From: JAQGMV01 sp963828715
GTDB taxonomy: Bacteria > Pseudomonadota > Gammaproteobacteria > Burkholderiales > SG8-41
Assembly: GCA_963828715.1 (NCBI GenBank)
Contig: CAWHFX010000010.1
Location: forward strand, 310,001 to 374,000
Reading direction: 5' to 3'
Length of the DNA stretch: 64,000 bases
Below the pieces are notes generated by a model. It was given only the letters and a program-made list of their open reading frames with translations. It did no database searches and was not told the origin of the DNA. The position numbers and the translations under genes were made by a program. How positions within the stretch are numbered: the first letter of the stretch is position 1; each line of letters starts with the position of its first letter. This document shows, piece after piece, positions 43,801 to 51,920 of this stretch.

Positions 43801-44688
43801 TCAGTAGCTATAGGTCGTGGATAAATTCTTGATCCCGAACTTGTCCTCGTACTTGTAACCGGTGACGGGGCCGGGAATGGAAATTTTCTCCATATGCCGG
43901 GGTTGAGTGCGCCGATCGAAATTGCCCAACGCATTGTGATTCACACAGCGGTTGTCCCAGATCACGATATCCTTGGAGCGATATTGATGCCGATAAACGA
44001 ACTGGGCACGCCGCGCATGAAAGCGCAGGTAGTCGATCACCGGCCTGCTCTCTTCGTAATTCATACCAACAAAGAACATCGCCTTGTCGCCGATGAAAAG
44101 CGATTTGCGACGGGTCTCCGGGTGCACCATGACCACCGGCTGAGCGATCGTCTTATCGCGTCTCGACTTCTCCAACGCCTCGGGCGAGGAGTGATCGAGC
44201 AACTTCTCTTCCTGCATGTGCACGCATTGCATGCCATCGAGCATTTTCTTCATGCCGTCCGACAATGTCTCGTAGGCGAGATACATGTTGGCGAACTCGG
44301 TGTCACCACCGGTTTCGGGAATCTTGATCGCGTGTAGCACCGTGATCTTGGTCGGGTTAATCCGGAATGATCCGTCCGAGTGCCAGTCGGAACCGGGAAC
44401 ATGCGCATCGGGGGCGCCGCCGTCGGTGCGCGGTGTATTGATCAAGCACGTGATCGCGGGGTAGTCCGGCAGACGCCCACCCTGTTCTAAGCTTGGCTCT
44501 CCGAACCGCTGCATGAAAGCGATGTATTGCTCGCGTGTAATGGTCTGCCCGCGAAATGCGATTAGAGAGCGATCCAACAGTGTCTGATAAATCTGTCCAA
44601 ACACCGAGTCGTCCATCGGTTGAGTGAGGTCAACATCGAGAATTTCCTCGCCCATGGGATGGGACAATTTACGTGTCTTGATACTCAT
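43801..44688 (-). CDS. TauD/TfdA family 2-oxoglutarate-dependent dioxygenase
   Basis: 295 residues from ATG 44688, with GGAG 8-9 nt ahead; an upstream extension overlaps the integrase relic. The iron-site H-x-D is in SDWHSDGSFRINPTKITVLH (about residue 102), with the distal His in DIVIWDNRCVNHNALGNFDR, and the 2-oxoglutarate Arg in FDRRTQPRHMEKI. The family hydroxylates compounds such as taurine or phenoxyacetates. Downstream cupin and CapA genes are in the same direction. Confidence 0.85.
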   Translation of the reverse strand: MSIKTRKLSHPMGEEILDVDLTQPMDDSVFGQIYQTLLDRSLIAFRGQTITREQYIAFMQRFGEPSLEQGGRLPDYPAITCLINTPRTDGGAPDAHVPGSDWHSDGSFRINPTKITVLHAIKIPETGGDTEFANMYLAYETLSDGMKKMLDGMQCVHMQEEKLLDHSSPEALEKSRRDKTIAQPVVMVHPETRRKSLFIGDKAMFFVGMNYEESRPVIDYLRFHARRAQFVYRHQYRSKDIVIWDNRCVNHNALGNFDRRTQPRHMEKISIPGPVTGYKYEDKFGIKNLSTTYSY

Positions 44689-44690
44689 CG

Positions 44691-44897
44691 CTATTTCTCC
44701 AGTTGCCGGGTCTCTCGTCCGCAACACTCTTCCCATAGAACGGCACGCAGATTCTCGTCGCGGCCGCCCTGTGCGACGTCGCATACCCGCAGACCAACCA
44801 AATCACAGCCGCGCAGCTTACTGTCGATTCCGAGATTGAAAAGCGCGAGGTCTCGCGCTCTGCGAGCCAGCGGCAGGCCAACGCGGATTGCCCAAAT
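44691..44897 (-). pseudogene. Tyrosine recombinase (phage-type integrase) N-terminal relic
   Basis: The minus-strand frame between TAG 44900 and TAG 44691 reads WAIRVGLPLARRARDLALFN, LGIDSKLRGCDLVGLRVCDV and AQGGRDENLRAVLWEECCGR. I recognise W-x-I-R-x-x-L-x-L-x-x-R-x-R-D-L-A-L-F-N-L-A-I-D-S-K-L-R-x-C-D-L-V as the conserved middle of a family of phage-type integrases common in proteobacteria. After DVAQGG the similarity fades, and the catalytic Arg/His/Tyr part is absent. A stop directly precedes the Trp. It borders the low-GC island, consistent with past integration. Confidence 0.6.
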
Positions 44898-44985
44898 CTA
44901 ATTGAGCTTCAGCGGCGCCTTTTGCCGAATCAGCTTACCTTTGTTCCATGGAATGTGCGGTTGCTACCTATGCTGATAGTCGCCC

Positions 44986-45018
44986 ATGATGGCTCGTTTG
45001 TGAGGGAGAAGCCATCAT
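44986..45018. repeat. 9-bp perfect inverted repeat upstream of a receptor gene
   Basis: ATGATGGCT at 44986-44994 is repeated inverted as AGCCATCAT at 45010-45018, with 15 bases between. There is no T tract, so it is not a simple terminator. It lies about 110 bases upstream of the receptor gene start and may be an operator for a dimeric regulator. The rest of the 44898-45125 gap shows nothing I can assign. Confidence 0.35.
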
Positions 45019-45125
45019 TCTGGACAGACGCGAACCGACCAGAGCCCTCGGCCGCTCAAGGCCAAGGGTAGTACTTCGGTTCACATCCCTATGTACGCGG
45101 TGCGGGCTTACGAAAGGTGGGAGGA

Positions 45126-46119
45126 ATGGTCAAGTTCAACTGCAATTTGGTTTGGTTGTCGGGCCTTTTGTTTCGTGTGCTGGCTCTTTTGGTGTCTGCG
45201 GGCGGGGTACAGGCCCAGTCACAGAACTACCCATACAAGCCGATCACGATCATCTTGCCGTATGCTCCGGGCGGGGCGACCAGCAGCTTGGGCTATTTGA
45301 TTCGGGAGAAACTGATCGAAGACTGGAGTCAACCGGTCATCATGCAGCACCGACCGGGCGGCAGCGCGACCATCGGCGCGGCGATTGCCGCGAAAGCGCC
45401 TGCCGACGGCTACACCTATCTCATTGCAACGGCCACTCACGTGACCAGTCCGCTGCTGATGAAGGTACCCGTACGACCCGATCAAGGACTTCGCCGCGGT
45501 GTCACCCGTTTCGGTAATCGAGACCATTCTGGTGGCGCATCCGTCGCTGCCGGCAAAGAACCTCAAGGAGCTGGTCGCGTTTGCGAAGGCAAGGCCTGGC
45601 CAGCTCAACTACGCGACGGCGTCCTTCGGCAGCCCTTCGCACCTCGCGGCCGAGCTCCTCGGCGTGCGGCTGGGCATCAAGCTGCAGAACATTGCCTATA
45701 AAGGCGGATCGCCCGCGACCACCGATGTGCTGGGCGGCCAGGTTGAGCTGATGTTCGCCAATCCGGTCAATGTCACGCACCACATCCAGGCAGGCAAGCT
45801 CGTCGGCATCGCGATTTCCGGCAAGAAGCGCGCTCCCGCGCTACCGCGAGTGCCGACGTTCGAGGAAAGCGGCGTGACGAACTTCGAAATCGGCTCGTGG
45901 ATGGGCATGCTCGCACCGGCAGGCACTCCGGTTGAGATCGTCCGCAAGATGGCGGGCGAGCTGGCGCAGATCATGGCTTTGCCGGACATCAAGGCCAAGG
46001 TGGTCGCCATGGGGTCGGATACGTTGATCGAGTCGCCGGAGGCGTTCGAGGCGCGAATGAAAGCGGATCTGGCGAGGTATGCCTCGGTCATCAAGCAGCG
46101 CAATATTGTGCAAAACTAG
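45126..46119 (+). pseudogene. Bug/TctC receptor with one-base frameshift
   Basis: Start at ATG 45126 (or GTG 45117) after AGGTGGGAGGA. First frame: NYPYKPITIILPYAPGGATS, APADGYTYLIATATHVTSPL, then MKVP; one extra base near 45471 moves the reading to the next frame, YDPIKDFAAVSPVSVIETIL, and on to VAHPSLPAKNLKELVAFAKA, LQNIAYKGGSPATTDVLGGQ and the stop at 46119. Ignoring that base gives a normal receptor of about 330 residues. One isolated indel: fresh mutation or sequence error. Confidence 0.8.
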
Positions 46120-46209
46120 CGCGACGCACGATTTACGACCGGCTCGATTCGCTGTAGCGGCGCGTCGCACGCATAAAATCGGCGCACTGACAAAGCAAAC
46201 GGAGGAGTC

Positions 46210-47421
46210 TTGTTCGATATCCGACTGTCCGCGGAGCAACGCGAATTCCGCGAGCTTGCGCGCAAGTTCGCGCAGGAACAAATCAAGCCGAACGCGATGG
46301 CGCTCGATCGCGAGCCCGATTGGGAAAAGCGCGTTCCGTGGGAATTGCTGAAGAAAGGCTCGCAACTCGGCTTCCGCACGTTCGTGCTGCAGGAAGCGAA
46401 CGGCGGTTCGGGCATGTCCGATCACCTCACGTCGTGCCTCGTTGCCGAGGAGCTCGCGGCCGGGGAGCTCGGCACTGCCTATTACTTCATGCTCACGGCA
46501 CGCCGCGCGCGTGATTGGTTCGAGCTGCGCGCGACGCCCGAGCAGAAGGCTTACTTCGTTCCGAGATTCGTGAAAGACGATCTGTATTTCACGACCGTCG
46601 CCATACACGAGCCCGACACCGACGTCGGCTTCGATTACTTTACCGAGACGCCGGACAACGTGCGTCTGAAAACACGTGCCGTCGAGCAGCCGGACGGCTC
46701 GTGGATCATCAACGGCGCCAAAAACTTCCAGACGGTCGGCTATCTCGCCAAGCTGCTCCTCGTAATGGCGCAGACTGCCGACGGAGTCAAGCCGTTCCTC
46801 GTCGAGGGCGATTCACCGGGCCTCGTGCGGCGTCCGCTGTCGAAGCTTGGCCGGAGAGTCGGCGACAACGCCGAGATCTTCTTCGACGATGTGCGCGTGC
46901 CCAAGGGACGTATCCTGCCGCCCGCGCCAAAAGGACGCACCGACATGGGAACGCATCCGACCATCGCAGCCCTCACGCTCGGCCTCGGCCGTGCGGCACT
47001 CGAGGAAACGCTCAAGTACACGCAGGAGCGCATCTCCGGCGGCAAGCCGATCATCAGGCATCAGGCGGTCGGCCTCACGATCGCCGAAATGGCGATGAAT
47101 CTGGAAGCGGCGCGGCGGCTCGTCTGGACTGCGGCGTGGGTTAAAGACCATCCGGAAGCGATCGAGGACGGCACGGTCGAGAACGCGCCGTACGAGCACA
47201 TGGCGACGGCGTTCACCGGCAGCGCGGTTCAGCGCCTCACGGAGCAGGGCATCGAGCTCTTCGGCGGCATGGGGGTCATTCAGGGCATGCCGATCGAGAA
47301 GTACGTTCGCGATGCGCACGTGCAGAAGCACATTTCATTTCCGTTCCCGTCGCGCTTCAAGGTGGCCGAAGCGTTGGCGGGCTTCAAACGGCGCGTTCCG
47401 CCTTTCGTCGGCGCGAATTAG
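46210..47421 (+). CDS. Acyl-CoA dehydrogenase family protein
   Basis: 403 residues from TTG 46210, directly after GGAGGAGTC. N-terminal helical domain FDIRLSAEQREFRELARKFA; the FAD/substrate region YFTTVAIHEPDTD and WIINGAKNFQTVGYLAKLL; C-terminal helices with GRAALEETLKYTQERISGGK and ELFGGMGVIQGMPIEKYVRD. Oxidises an acyl-CoA, passing electrons through ETF. Its catalytic Glu cannot be placed with confidence. Convergent with the MDR gene; no other beta-oxidation genes nearby. Confidence 0.85.
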   Translation: MFDIRLSAEQREFRELARKFAQEQIKPNAMALDREPDWEKRVPWELLKKGSQLGFRTFVLQEANGGSGMSDHLTSCLVAEELAAGELGTAYYFMLTARRARDWFELRATPEQKAYFVPRFVKDDLYFTTVAIHEPDTDVGFDYFTETPDNVRLKTRAVEQPDGSWIINGAKNFQTVGYLAKLLLVMAQTADGVKPFLVEGDSPGLVRRPLSKLGRRVGDNAEIFFDDVRVPKGRILPPAPKGRTDMGTHPTIAALTLGLGRAALEETLKYTQERISGGKPIIRHQAVGLTIAEMAMNLEAARRLVWTAAWVKDHPEAIEDGTVENAPYEHMATAFTGSAVQRLTEQGIELFGGMGVIQGMPIEKYVRDAHVQKHISFPFPSRFKVAEALAGFKRRVPPFVGAN

Positions 47422-47454
47422 CCGCTGAAAGATCCGGACAGATCCCCATTTTTG

Positions 47455-48456
47455 TCACGGCACGAGGACGACCTTCCCGAGGGTCTTGCCCGCTTCCATG
47501 ATCTCGTGAGCGCGTGCGGCCTCGACGAGCGCCAGCACGGTCGGAGACGGCGGACGCAAGCGTCCCGCGGCCATGAGTTCGATCGCGCGCTGCATGAGCT
47601 TCCGGCGAAGCTCCCGATCGCCGTCGAGCGTGTGGATCGAATAGCAGCGCACGCCGAGACTTTTTCCGCGCCGGTCCGATTTGCGCAGCTCGCCGAAGAT
47701 GTCCGCGTCGGGCATGGGACCACCGAGCGCGCCGAACGAGACGATAGTGCCCGACGGTGCGAGCAGATCGAGGTTCGCGGTGAATTCCGCGCTCGGCCCG
47801 CCCATCGCGTATACGACGTCCACGCCACGCCCGGCCGTGACCGTCATGACAGCTTTCTGTAGATCGTCACGACGGCGGATCAGCACGTGCTCGACGCCGG
47901 CGGCACGCGTGAAATCGCGCTTCGCTTCGCTGCTCACGATGCCGATCGCGGTGAGTCCATCGCAGATCGCGAGCTGCAGCAGCGCCATTCCGACACCGCC
48001 GCTCGCACCATATGTTGCGATGCTGTGCGGCTTGCGCACGCCCGATTCGTACAACAGCGCACCCGCGAGCTGATAGTTTGGGAGACTCACTGCATCGCGC
48101 GGCGCGATGCCCTCGGGGAGCGGGAATATCGATGAGGCGGGAACGCAGATCGCCTCGGCATAACAGCCGCCCCGGCTCGTAAGCTCGCGCGAGCTTACGA
48201 GCACACGCTCACCGACCCGCACCTCCTTCACGCCGGGGCCCAGTGCATCGACAGTGCCCGCCATCTCATTGCCGGGAACAGCGCGAACGTCCCGCACCCA
48301 TGGGTACATGCCTTTGCGCACCAGCATGTCGGCGCTGCTCACGCCGATCGCCTGCGCACGCACACGGATCTCACCTTCGGAAGGTTCGGGCAGAGGCCTT
48401 TCGACCGGCTCGAGCACTTCAGGTCCACCGGCCTTCCGCATCTGAATGACTTTCAT
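47455..48456 (-). CDS. Zinc-independent MDR (quinone oxidoreductase-like)
   Basis: 333 residues from ATG 48456. GroES-like domain: KVIQMRKAGGPEVLEPVERP, PGNEMAGTVDALGPGVKEVR; nucleotide-binding domain: SIATYGASGGVGMALLQLAI (A-x-x-G-G-V-G), then VIRRRDDL and VDVVYAMGGPSAEF, ending GKTLGKVVLVP. The catalytic zinc residues of alcohol dehydrogenases are absent, as in quinone oxidoreductases (QOR/Zta). Uses NADPH. A receptor stub on the opposite strand starts 33 nt upstream. Confidence 0.85.
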   Translation of the reverse strand: MKVIQMRKAGGPEVLEPVERPLPEPSEGEIRVRAQAIGVSSADMLVRKGMYPWVRDVRAVPGNEMAGTVDALGPGVKEVRVGERVLVSSRELTSRGGCYAEAICVPASSIFPLPEGIAPRDAVSLPNYQLAGALLYESGVRKPHSIATYGASGGVGMALLQLAICDGLTAIGIVSSEAKRDFTRAAGVEHVLIRRRDDLQKAVMTVTAGRGVDVVYAMGGPSAEFTANLDLLAPSGTIVSFGALGGPMPDADIFGELRKSDRRGKSLGVRCYSIHTLDGDRELRRKLMQRAIELMAAGRLRPPSPTVLALVEAARAHEIMEAGKTLGKVVLVP

Positions 48457-48488
48457 ATCGCGTATGATCCGTCGCAAGGGTGAGAACG

Positions 48489-48641
48489 ATGACTGAAAGA
48501 TGGGTCCGCGGCGCCATCGGAAATGCTATCGCATTGTTACTGGCCGCACCCGCGATCGTTGCCGCCCAGGCGTTTCCGTCCAGGGCGCTGCGCATGTATC
48601 CCGTTTCCGCCAGGTTTTTCCAAACCGCTATTGCGGCTTGA
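48489..48641 (+). pseudogene. Bug/TctC receptor stub (signal peptide and first strand only)
   Basis: A 50-codon frame from ATG 48489: MTERWVRGAIGNAIALLLAA then PAIVAAQAFPSRALRMYPVS is a receptor signal peptide followed by the start of the mature protein (normally Y-P-x-K-P-I-R-x-I-V). It then breaks off (ARFFQTAIAA, stop). The last 14 bases run into the convergent receptor gene, so the stub was probably cut by the rearrangement that put that gene there. Confidence 0.6.
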
Positions 48642-49678
48642 TGCCGGCCGCCTTCGCCACCGCGTTCCACTTCTCGATCTCACCGCGCACGAACTGTGCG
48701 TACTGCTCGGTCGGCATCCCACTGGGCTCGCCGCCGATCTCGTGCAGGCGATCACGGACGCCGGGAATCTTCAGCACCTCGGCCACGTCGTCGCGGATGC
48801 GCCGCACCACTGCCGCCGGCGTGCCGCGCGGAACGAACATTCCGAACCATGCGGTGGCCTCGAAACCGGGAGCACCCTCGGCCATCGGTGGCGCTTCGGG
48901 ATAAAGCGGTGTGCGCTCCTTCGAGCAGACGCCGATCACTTTCGCACGCCCCGATTTGACCGTGCCCATGAAGGAGCTGATCGCGGCCATGCCGAGCGGC
49001 ACGTATCCGCCCATGACGTCGATCTGCAGCGGTCCGGCGCCTTTGTACGGCACAGGTGTCATCTTCGTCTTCGATAGCATGATGAAGAAGAGGGTCGGCA
49101 GCGGGTTGCCCGCATTGCCGATCGTGAGCTGCCCGGGGTGTGCGCGGGCGAGCGCGACGAGTTCCTTGGGGTCGTTCGCCGGCAGCGACGGGTGCGCGAT
49201 GATCATCTGCGGTGATACCGAGACCAGTGTGACCGGCACCAGGTCGTTCAGCGGATCGTAGGGAAGCTTCGCGAATGTCGACGGCGCATATACGAACTGG
49301 GTGGAAGTAAAGAGGATGGTGTGCCCGTCCGGTGGGCTCTTCGCGACGTAGTCCGTGCCGACGGTCGAAGCCGCTCCCACGTGCGGGATCGATGATCACC
49401 TGCTGGTTCCAGCGCTCCACGAGATGCGGCAGGAGAATACGCCCGGTGAGGTCGTTGCTCCCGCCGAGCGAGAACGGGATGACTATGCGCACGATCTTGC
49501 CGGGGAACGGCTGGCCGAGAACGGTGACGGGGACAAGCAGGGCTGAAGTCAGGAACGCGATCCAGAGCGAACCGAAGCAGACGTTTACGTTGCCGATACC
49601 GGCCCGAGCCGACCGCACGAAGTGCCGCTGGTGAGGGTCCGTGTTGATCGGCGGGTTAGAGAGCGTTGTCGATATCAC
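48628..49678 (-). pseudogene. Bug/TctC receptor with one-base frameshift
   Basis: GTG 49678 overlaps the stop of the upstream amino-acid-type receptor (GTGA), making it a plausible start; a GTG at 49615 is an alternative. First frame: QPFPGKIVRIVIPFSLGGSN then DLTGRILLPHLVERWNQQVI; near 49381 one extra base moves to GAASTVGTDYVAKSPPDGHT, YDPLNDLVPVTLVSVSPQMI, VPYKGAGPLQIDVMGGYVPL and AAGIKPQ. Normal family length (about 330-350) if the base is ignored. As given, not translatable in one frame. Confidence 0.75.
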
Positions 49679-50467
49679 TTGTCAGCGGCGCCACGCAGTC
49701 CCACTCTTTGAACCGCCGCCTTGATTAGTCCTTCGGCTTTCGCGTCCTCAATGTACTTTCGCACATAGACCATCCCGGCCTCCCGACCCTTCGGGAGTGC
49801 TATGGCAACTTCGTCCACACCAATCCGACCATCAAGAACCCGGGACCCGGGCATCTTGTCCGACAACCCGAACAGGTTTGCTTTATTGGCGGCGAAGGCA
49901 TCCACCTTTCCGGAGTTCAACATTTCCTCTCCGGCAGGAACACTCGGACTCGCGACCACCGTGGCATTCTTGATTGTGCGCGCCAGAAATGCGTTCACGG
50001 ACCCGCCCTGCGGCGCACCGATGCGAGTTCCCGGTCGATCTACTGCGTCGATGGTCGAGATCGAAGAACCGGCGGGGACGAGGTAGCCGTGCTCGATGAC
50101 GAGAAAAGGTACAGTGAAGTTCAAGACACGTCTCGCGCTCCGGGGTTGGCCCAAAAAAGGTGAGGTCCCACTCGCCTGACTTCAGGCCGTCCATGATGGC
50201 TCCTGGCGAGGGGTACACCACCGGCTCGAATGGAACTCCGATGCGCCGGGCAAGCTCCTTACCCAGATCGAACCCCACCCCCTTCGACTCGTCCAGCGTG
50301 GCACCGCGAATAATGGACGCGGGCGCCCCGGTGTAGAGCGCTACACGGAGCTTGCCGGTTGGGGCCAGGGCCTGTCGCTCTTCCTGACCAGGTGCGGAAG
50401 CGATACTCACGCAACCTGCAATCAGAAGTCCAACTACCGCAGCAGTAAGCCAAGGACTCGTTCTCAT
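49675..50467 (-). pseudogene. Amino-acid-type ABC solute-binding lipoprotein, frameshifted
   Basis: Starts at ATG 50467 after AAAGGAGGGTG; lipobox VGLLIAGC (Cys about residue 19). Family-3 binding protein: GKLRVALYTGAPASIIRGAT, GVGFDLGKELARRIGVPFEP, LKSGEWDLTFFGPTPERE; near 50135 one extra base moves to RVLNFTVPFLVIEHGYLVPA, RIGAPQGGSVNAFL, VDEVAIALPKGREAGMVYVR. The combined length of about 260 residues is normal. Its stop overlaps the start of the next receptor gene by 4 nt. Base composition is lower in GC than its neighbours. Confidence 0.75.
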
Positions 50468-50497
50468 TTCACCCTCCTTTGATGTTACGGTTGCTGT

Positions 50498-50635
50498 CTA
50501 ACGTGATGTACCTGGGGCGGGCGAGACCGGGGGATCGGTCGGCGCCTGCGCGAAGCCGACAATTCGAATCGTGGCGGCGACAGCGCCGATCGCGACGAGC
50601 ACCTGACGCCGCGAGTTGGCCGGAGCTTCGCTTAT
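50498..50635 (-). other. Possible small Tat-signal frame with ATA in place of ATG
   Basis: After a good ribosome site (TCGGAGGA) the minus strand reads ATA-AGC-GAA, giving ISEAPANSRRQVLVAIGAVA, then ATIRIVGFAQAPTDPPVSPA and PGTSR to a stop. The R-R-x-V-L-V-A-I hydrophobic run ending F-A-Q-A looks like a twin-arginine export signal, but there is no mature domain and the expected ATG is ATA. Probably the remnant N-terminus of a lost exported protein. Low certainty. Confidence 0.3.
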
Positions 50636-50668
50636 TCCTCCGAGAGACAAGGCTGCTCCGTAGGCTGC

Positions 50669-51151
50669 TCAGCTTTCGAGTGATGCGAACGGGTAAGGCA
50701 CGGCTTTGCCATTCCTTATCGGCAGGATGATGACCGCGGAGCCGGGCGTGCTCTCGAGGCCGCTGTCGTTGCGAATGCCGGTCTCGCACTCGACGATGCC
50801 GAGCCCATCCTTCTCAAACGTCTTGGTCACTCTTCCCCATGCGGTGAGGGTTTCCCATTCAATGTTCATGGCCCGGTACTGGAAGGAGATCTTCGCCACC
50901 CAGCCGTCGAGGCCGGCCCATTCGTCGAGCATCTGCGCGAGCAGGTGCTGTTTCCAGGAACCGTTGATGAGCAGACCGGGGTTCTTGTCATGGCCGGTGC
51001 TGAAGGGGTAGTCATAGTGGATGCGATGCCAGTTCTCCGACGACGCAGACCAGCGCATGATGTGCGCCGGGCTCATCGGGCCCTTCACCACGGGTGTGAG
51101 CTCATCGCCGACCTTGACGTCGTCGAAGTAGCGCTGAGTTGCGTATCCCAT
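50669..51151 (-). CDS. MaoC-like hot-dog dehydratase/hydratase, partner 2
   Basis: 160 residues. MaoC-type hot-dog fold: YFDDVKVGDELTPVVKGPMS, HIMRWSASSENWHRIHYDYP with the conserved D/N-x-x-x-x-H element in modified form (ENWHRIHYD), and NGSWKQHLLAQMLDEWAG. It starts 28 nt after the larger MaoC-like gene and is probably translated with it; the two could form a heterodimer like the mesaconyl/enoyl-CoA hydratases built from two hot-dog subunits. Substrate unknown. Confidence 0.75.
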   Translation of the reverse strand: MGYATQRYFDDVKVGDELTPVVKGPMSPAHIMRWSASSENWHRIHYDYPFSTGHDKNPGLLINGSWKQHLLAQMLDEWAGLDGWVAKISFQYRAMNIEWETLTAWGRVTKTFEKDGLGIVECETGIRNDSGLESTPGSAVIILPIRNGKAVPYPFASLES

Positions 51152-51179
51152 TTGAGGTGACTCCGTGCGTGGGCGGGGG

Positions 51180-51725
51180 TTAGCGAAAGATGGCGGTCTG
51201 CCGTGCTCGCGCGATCACGTCGCCGTCGTCGTCCTGGAAGATCGTCTCGGTGACGACGATGGCCATCGGGCCCGTGCGGCCTATGCGTTCCCGGATGTCA
51301 TGGTAGCGAGCCTTCGTGCGGACGCGCTTGCCAGGCCGAAGGCGCTTGTAGAGGTCGATTTCAGAACCCCCGTTGACCATGCGTTCGAAGCCGTGCGGCA
51401 CGCGCGGGAGAGCCTGTCGATAAGCGCCGCCGCCACCGTAGGCATCCCAGTCGCGGTCGGTCTTGAGACGGTCGAGCGGGTCCGGGGTGCCATGCGCGCG
51501 CCGAAAGGCAAACGAAGCATAGAGGGGAGGACAGACAACCTCCCCGTACTTGGTGCCCCGTGCGTACGCCTCGTCGTAGTAGACGGCGTTGTCATCCATG
51601 ATGGCGTGGACGAAGCGGCGGACTTCGGAGTGCGAGATGGGCTCCGAATAGGGGCTCCATTCGGTCTCCACTCCGATCAACGCTTTTACCTCGTCGGTCA
51701 GGAAGGATTTGTACTGGGTTGTCAT
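51180..51725 (-). CDS. MaoC-like hot-dog dehydratase/hydratase, partner 1
   Basis: 181 residues. It begins TTQYKSFLTDEVKALIGVET and has the N-terminal dehydratase pattern HSEVRRFVHAIMDDNAVYYD and CPPLYASFAFRRAHGTPDP, then VNGGSEIDLYKRLRPGKRVR and MAIVVTETIFQDDDGDVIAR. Fold-wise a FAS1-like/MaoC N-terminal subunit. First gene of the pair. Probably hydrates an enoyl-CoA or related thioester (family inference). Confidence 0.75.
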   Translation of the reverse strand: MTTQYKSFLTDEVKALIGVETEWSPYSEPISHSEVRRFVHAIMDDNAVYYDEAYARGTKYGEVVCPPLYASFAFRRAHGTPDPLDRLKTDRDWDAYGGGGAYRQALPRVPHGFERMVNGGSEIDLYKRLRPGKRVRTKARYHDIRERIGRTGPMAIVVTETIFQDDDGDVIARARQTAIFR

Positions 51726-51920
51726 GAGGTGCGGCCCTGGTGGAAGGTGCAGATGCCAAGCGTCAGCTGCCGCGGACTGTACCGCGTTGCGTAGAACGCA
51801 TCAATGACACCCGGGTTGCTTCCGTAAACCACGCGCGGTATGCAAGCCCCAGCCCGGTTGCTACACTTTCCAGGCGAAGCTACGGAACTCCGGCACGTGC
51901 CGGCCTAAGGAGGACAGGCA

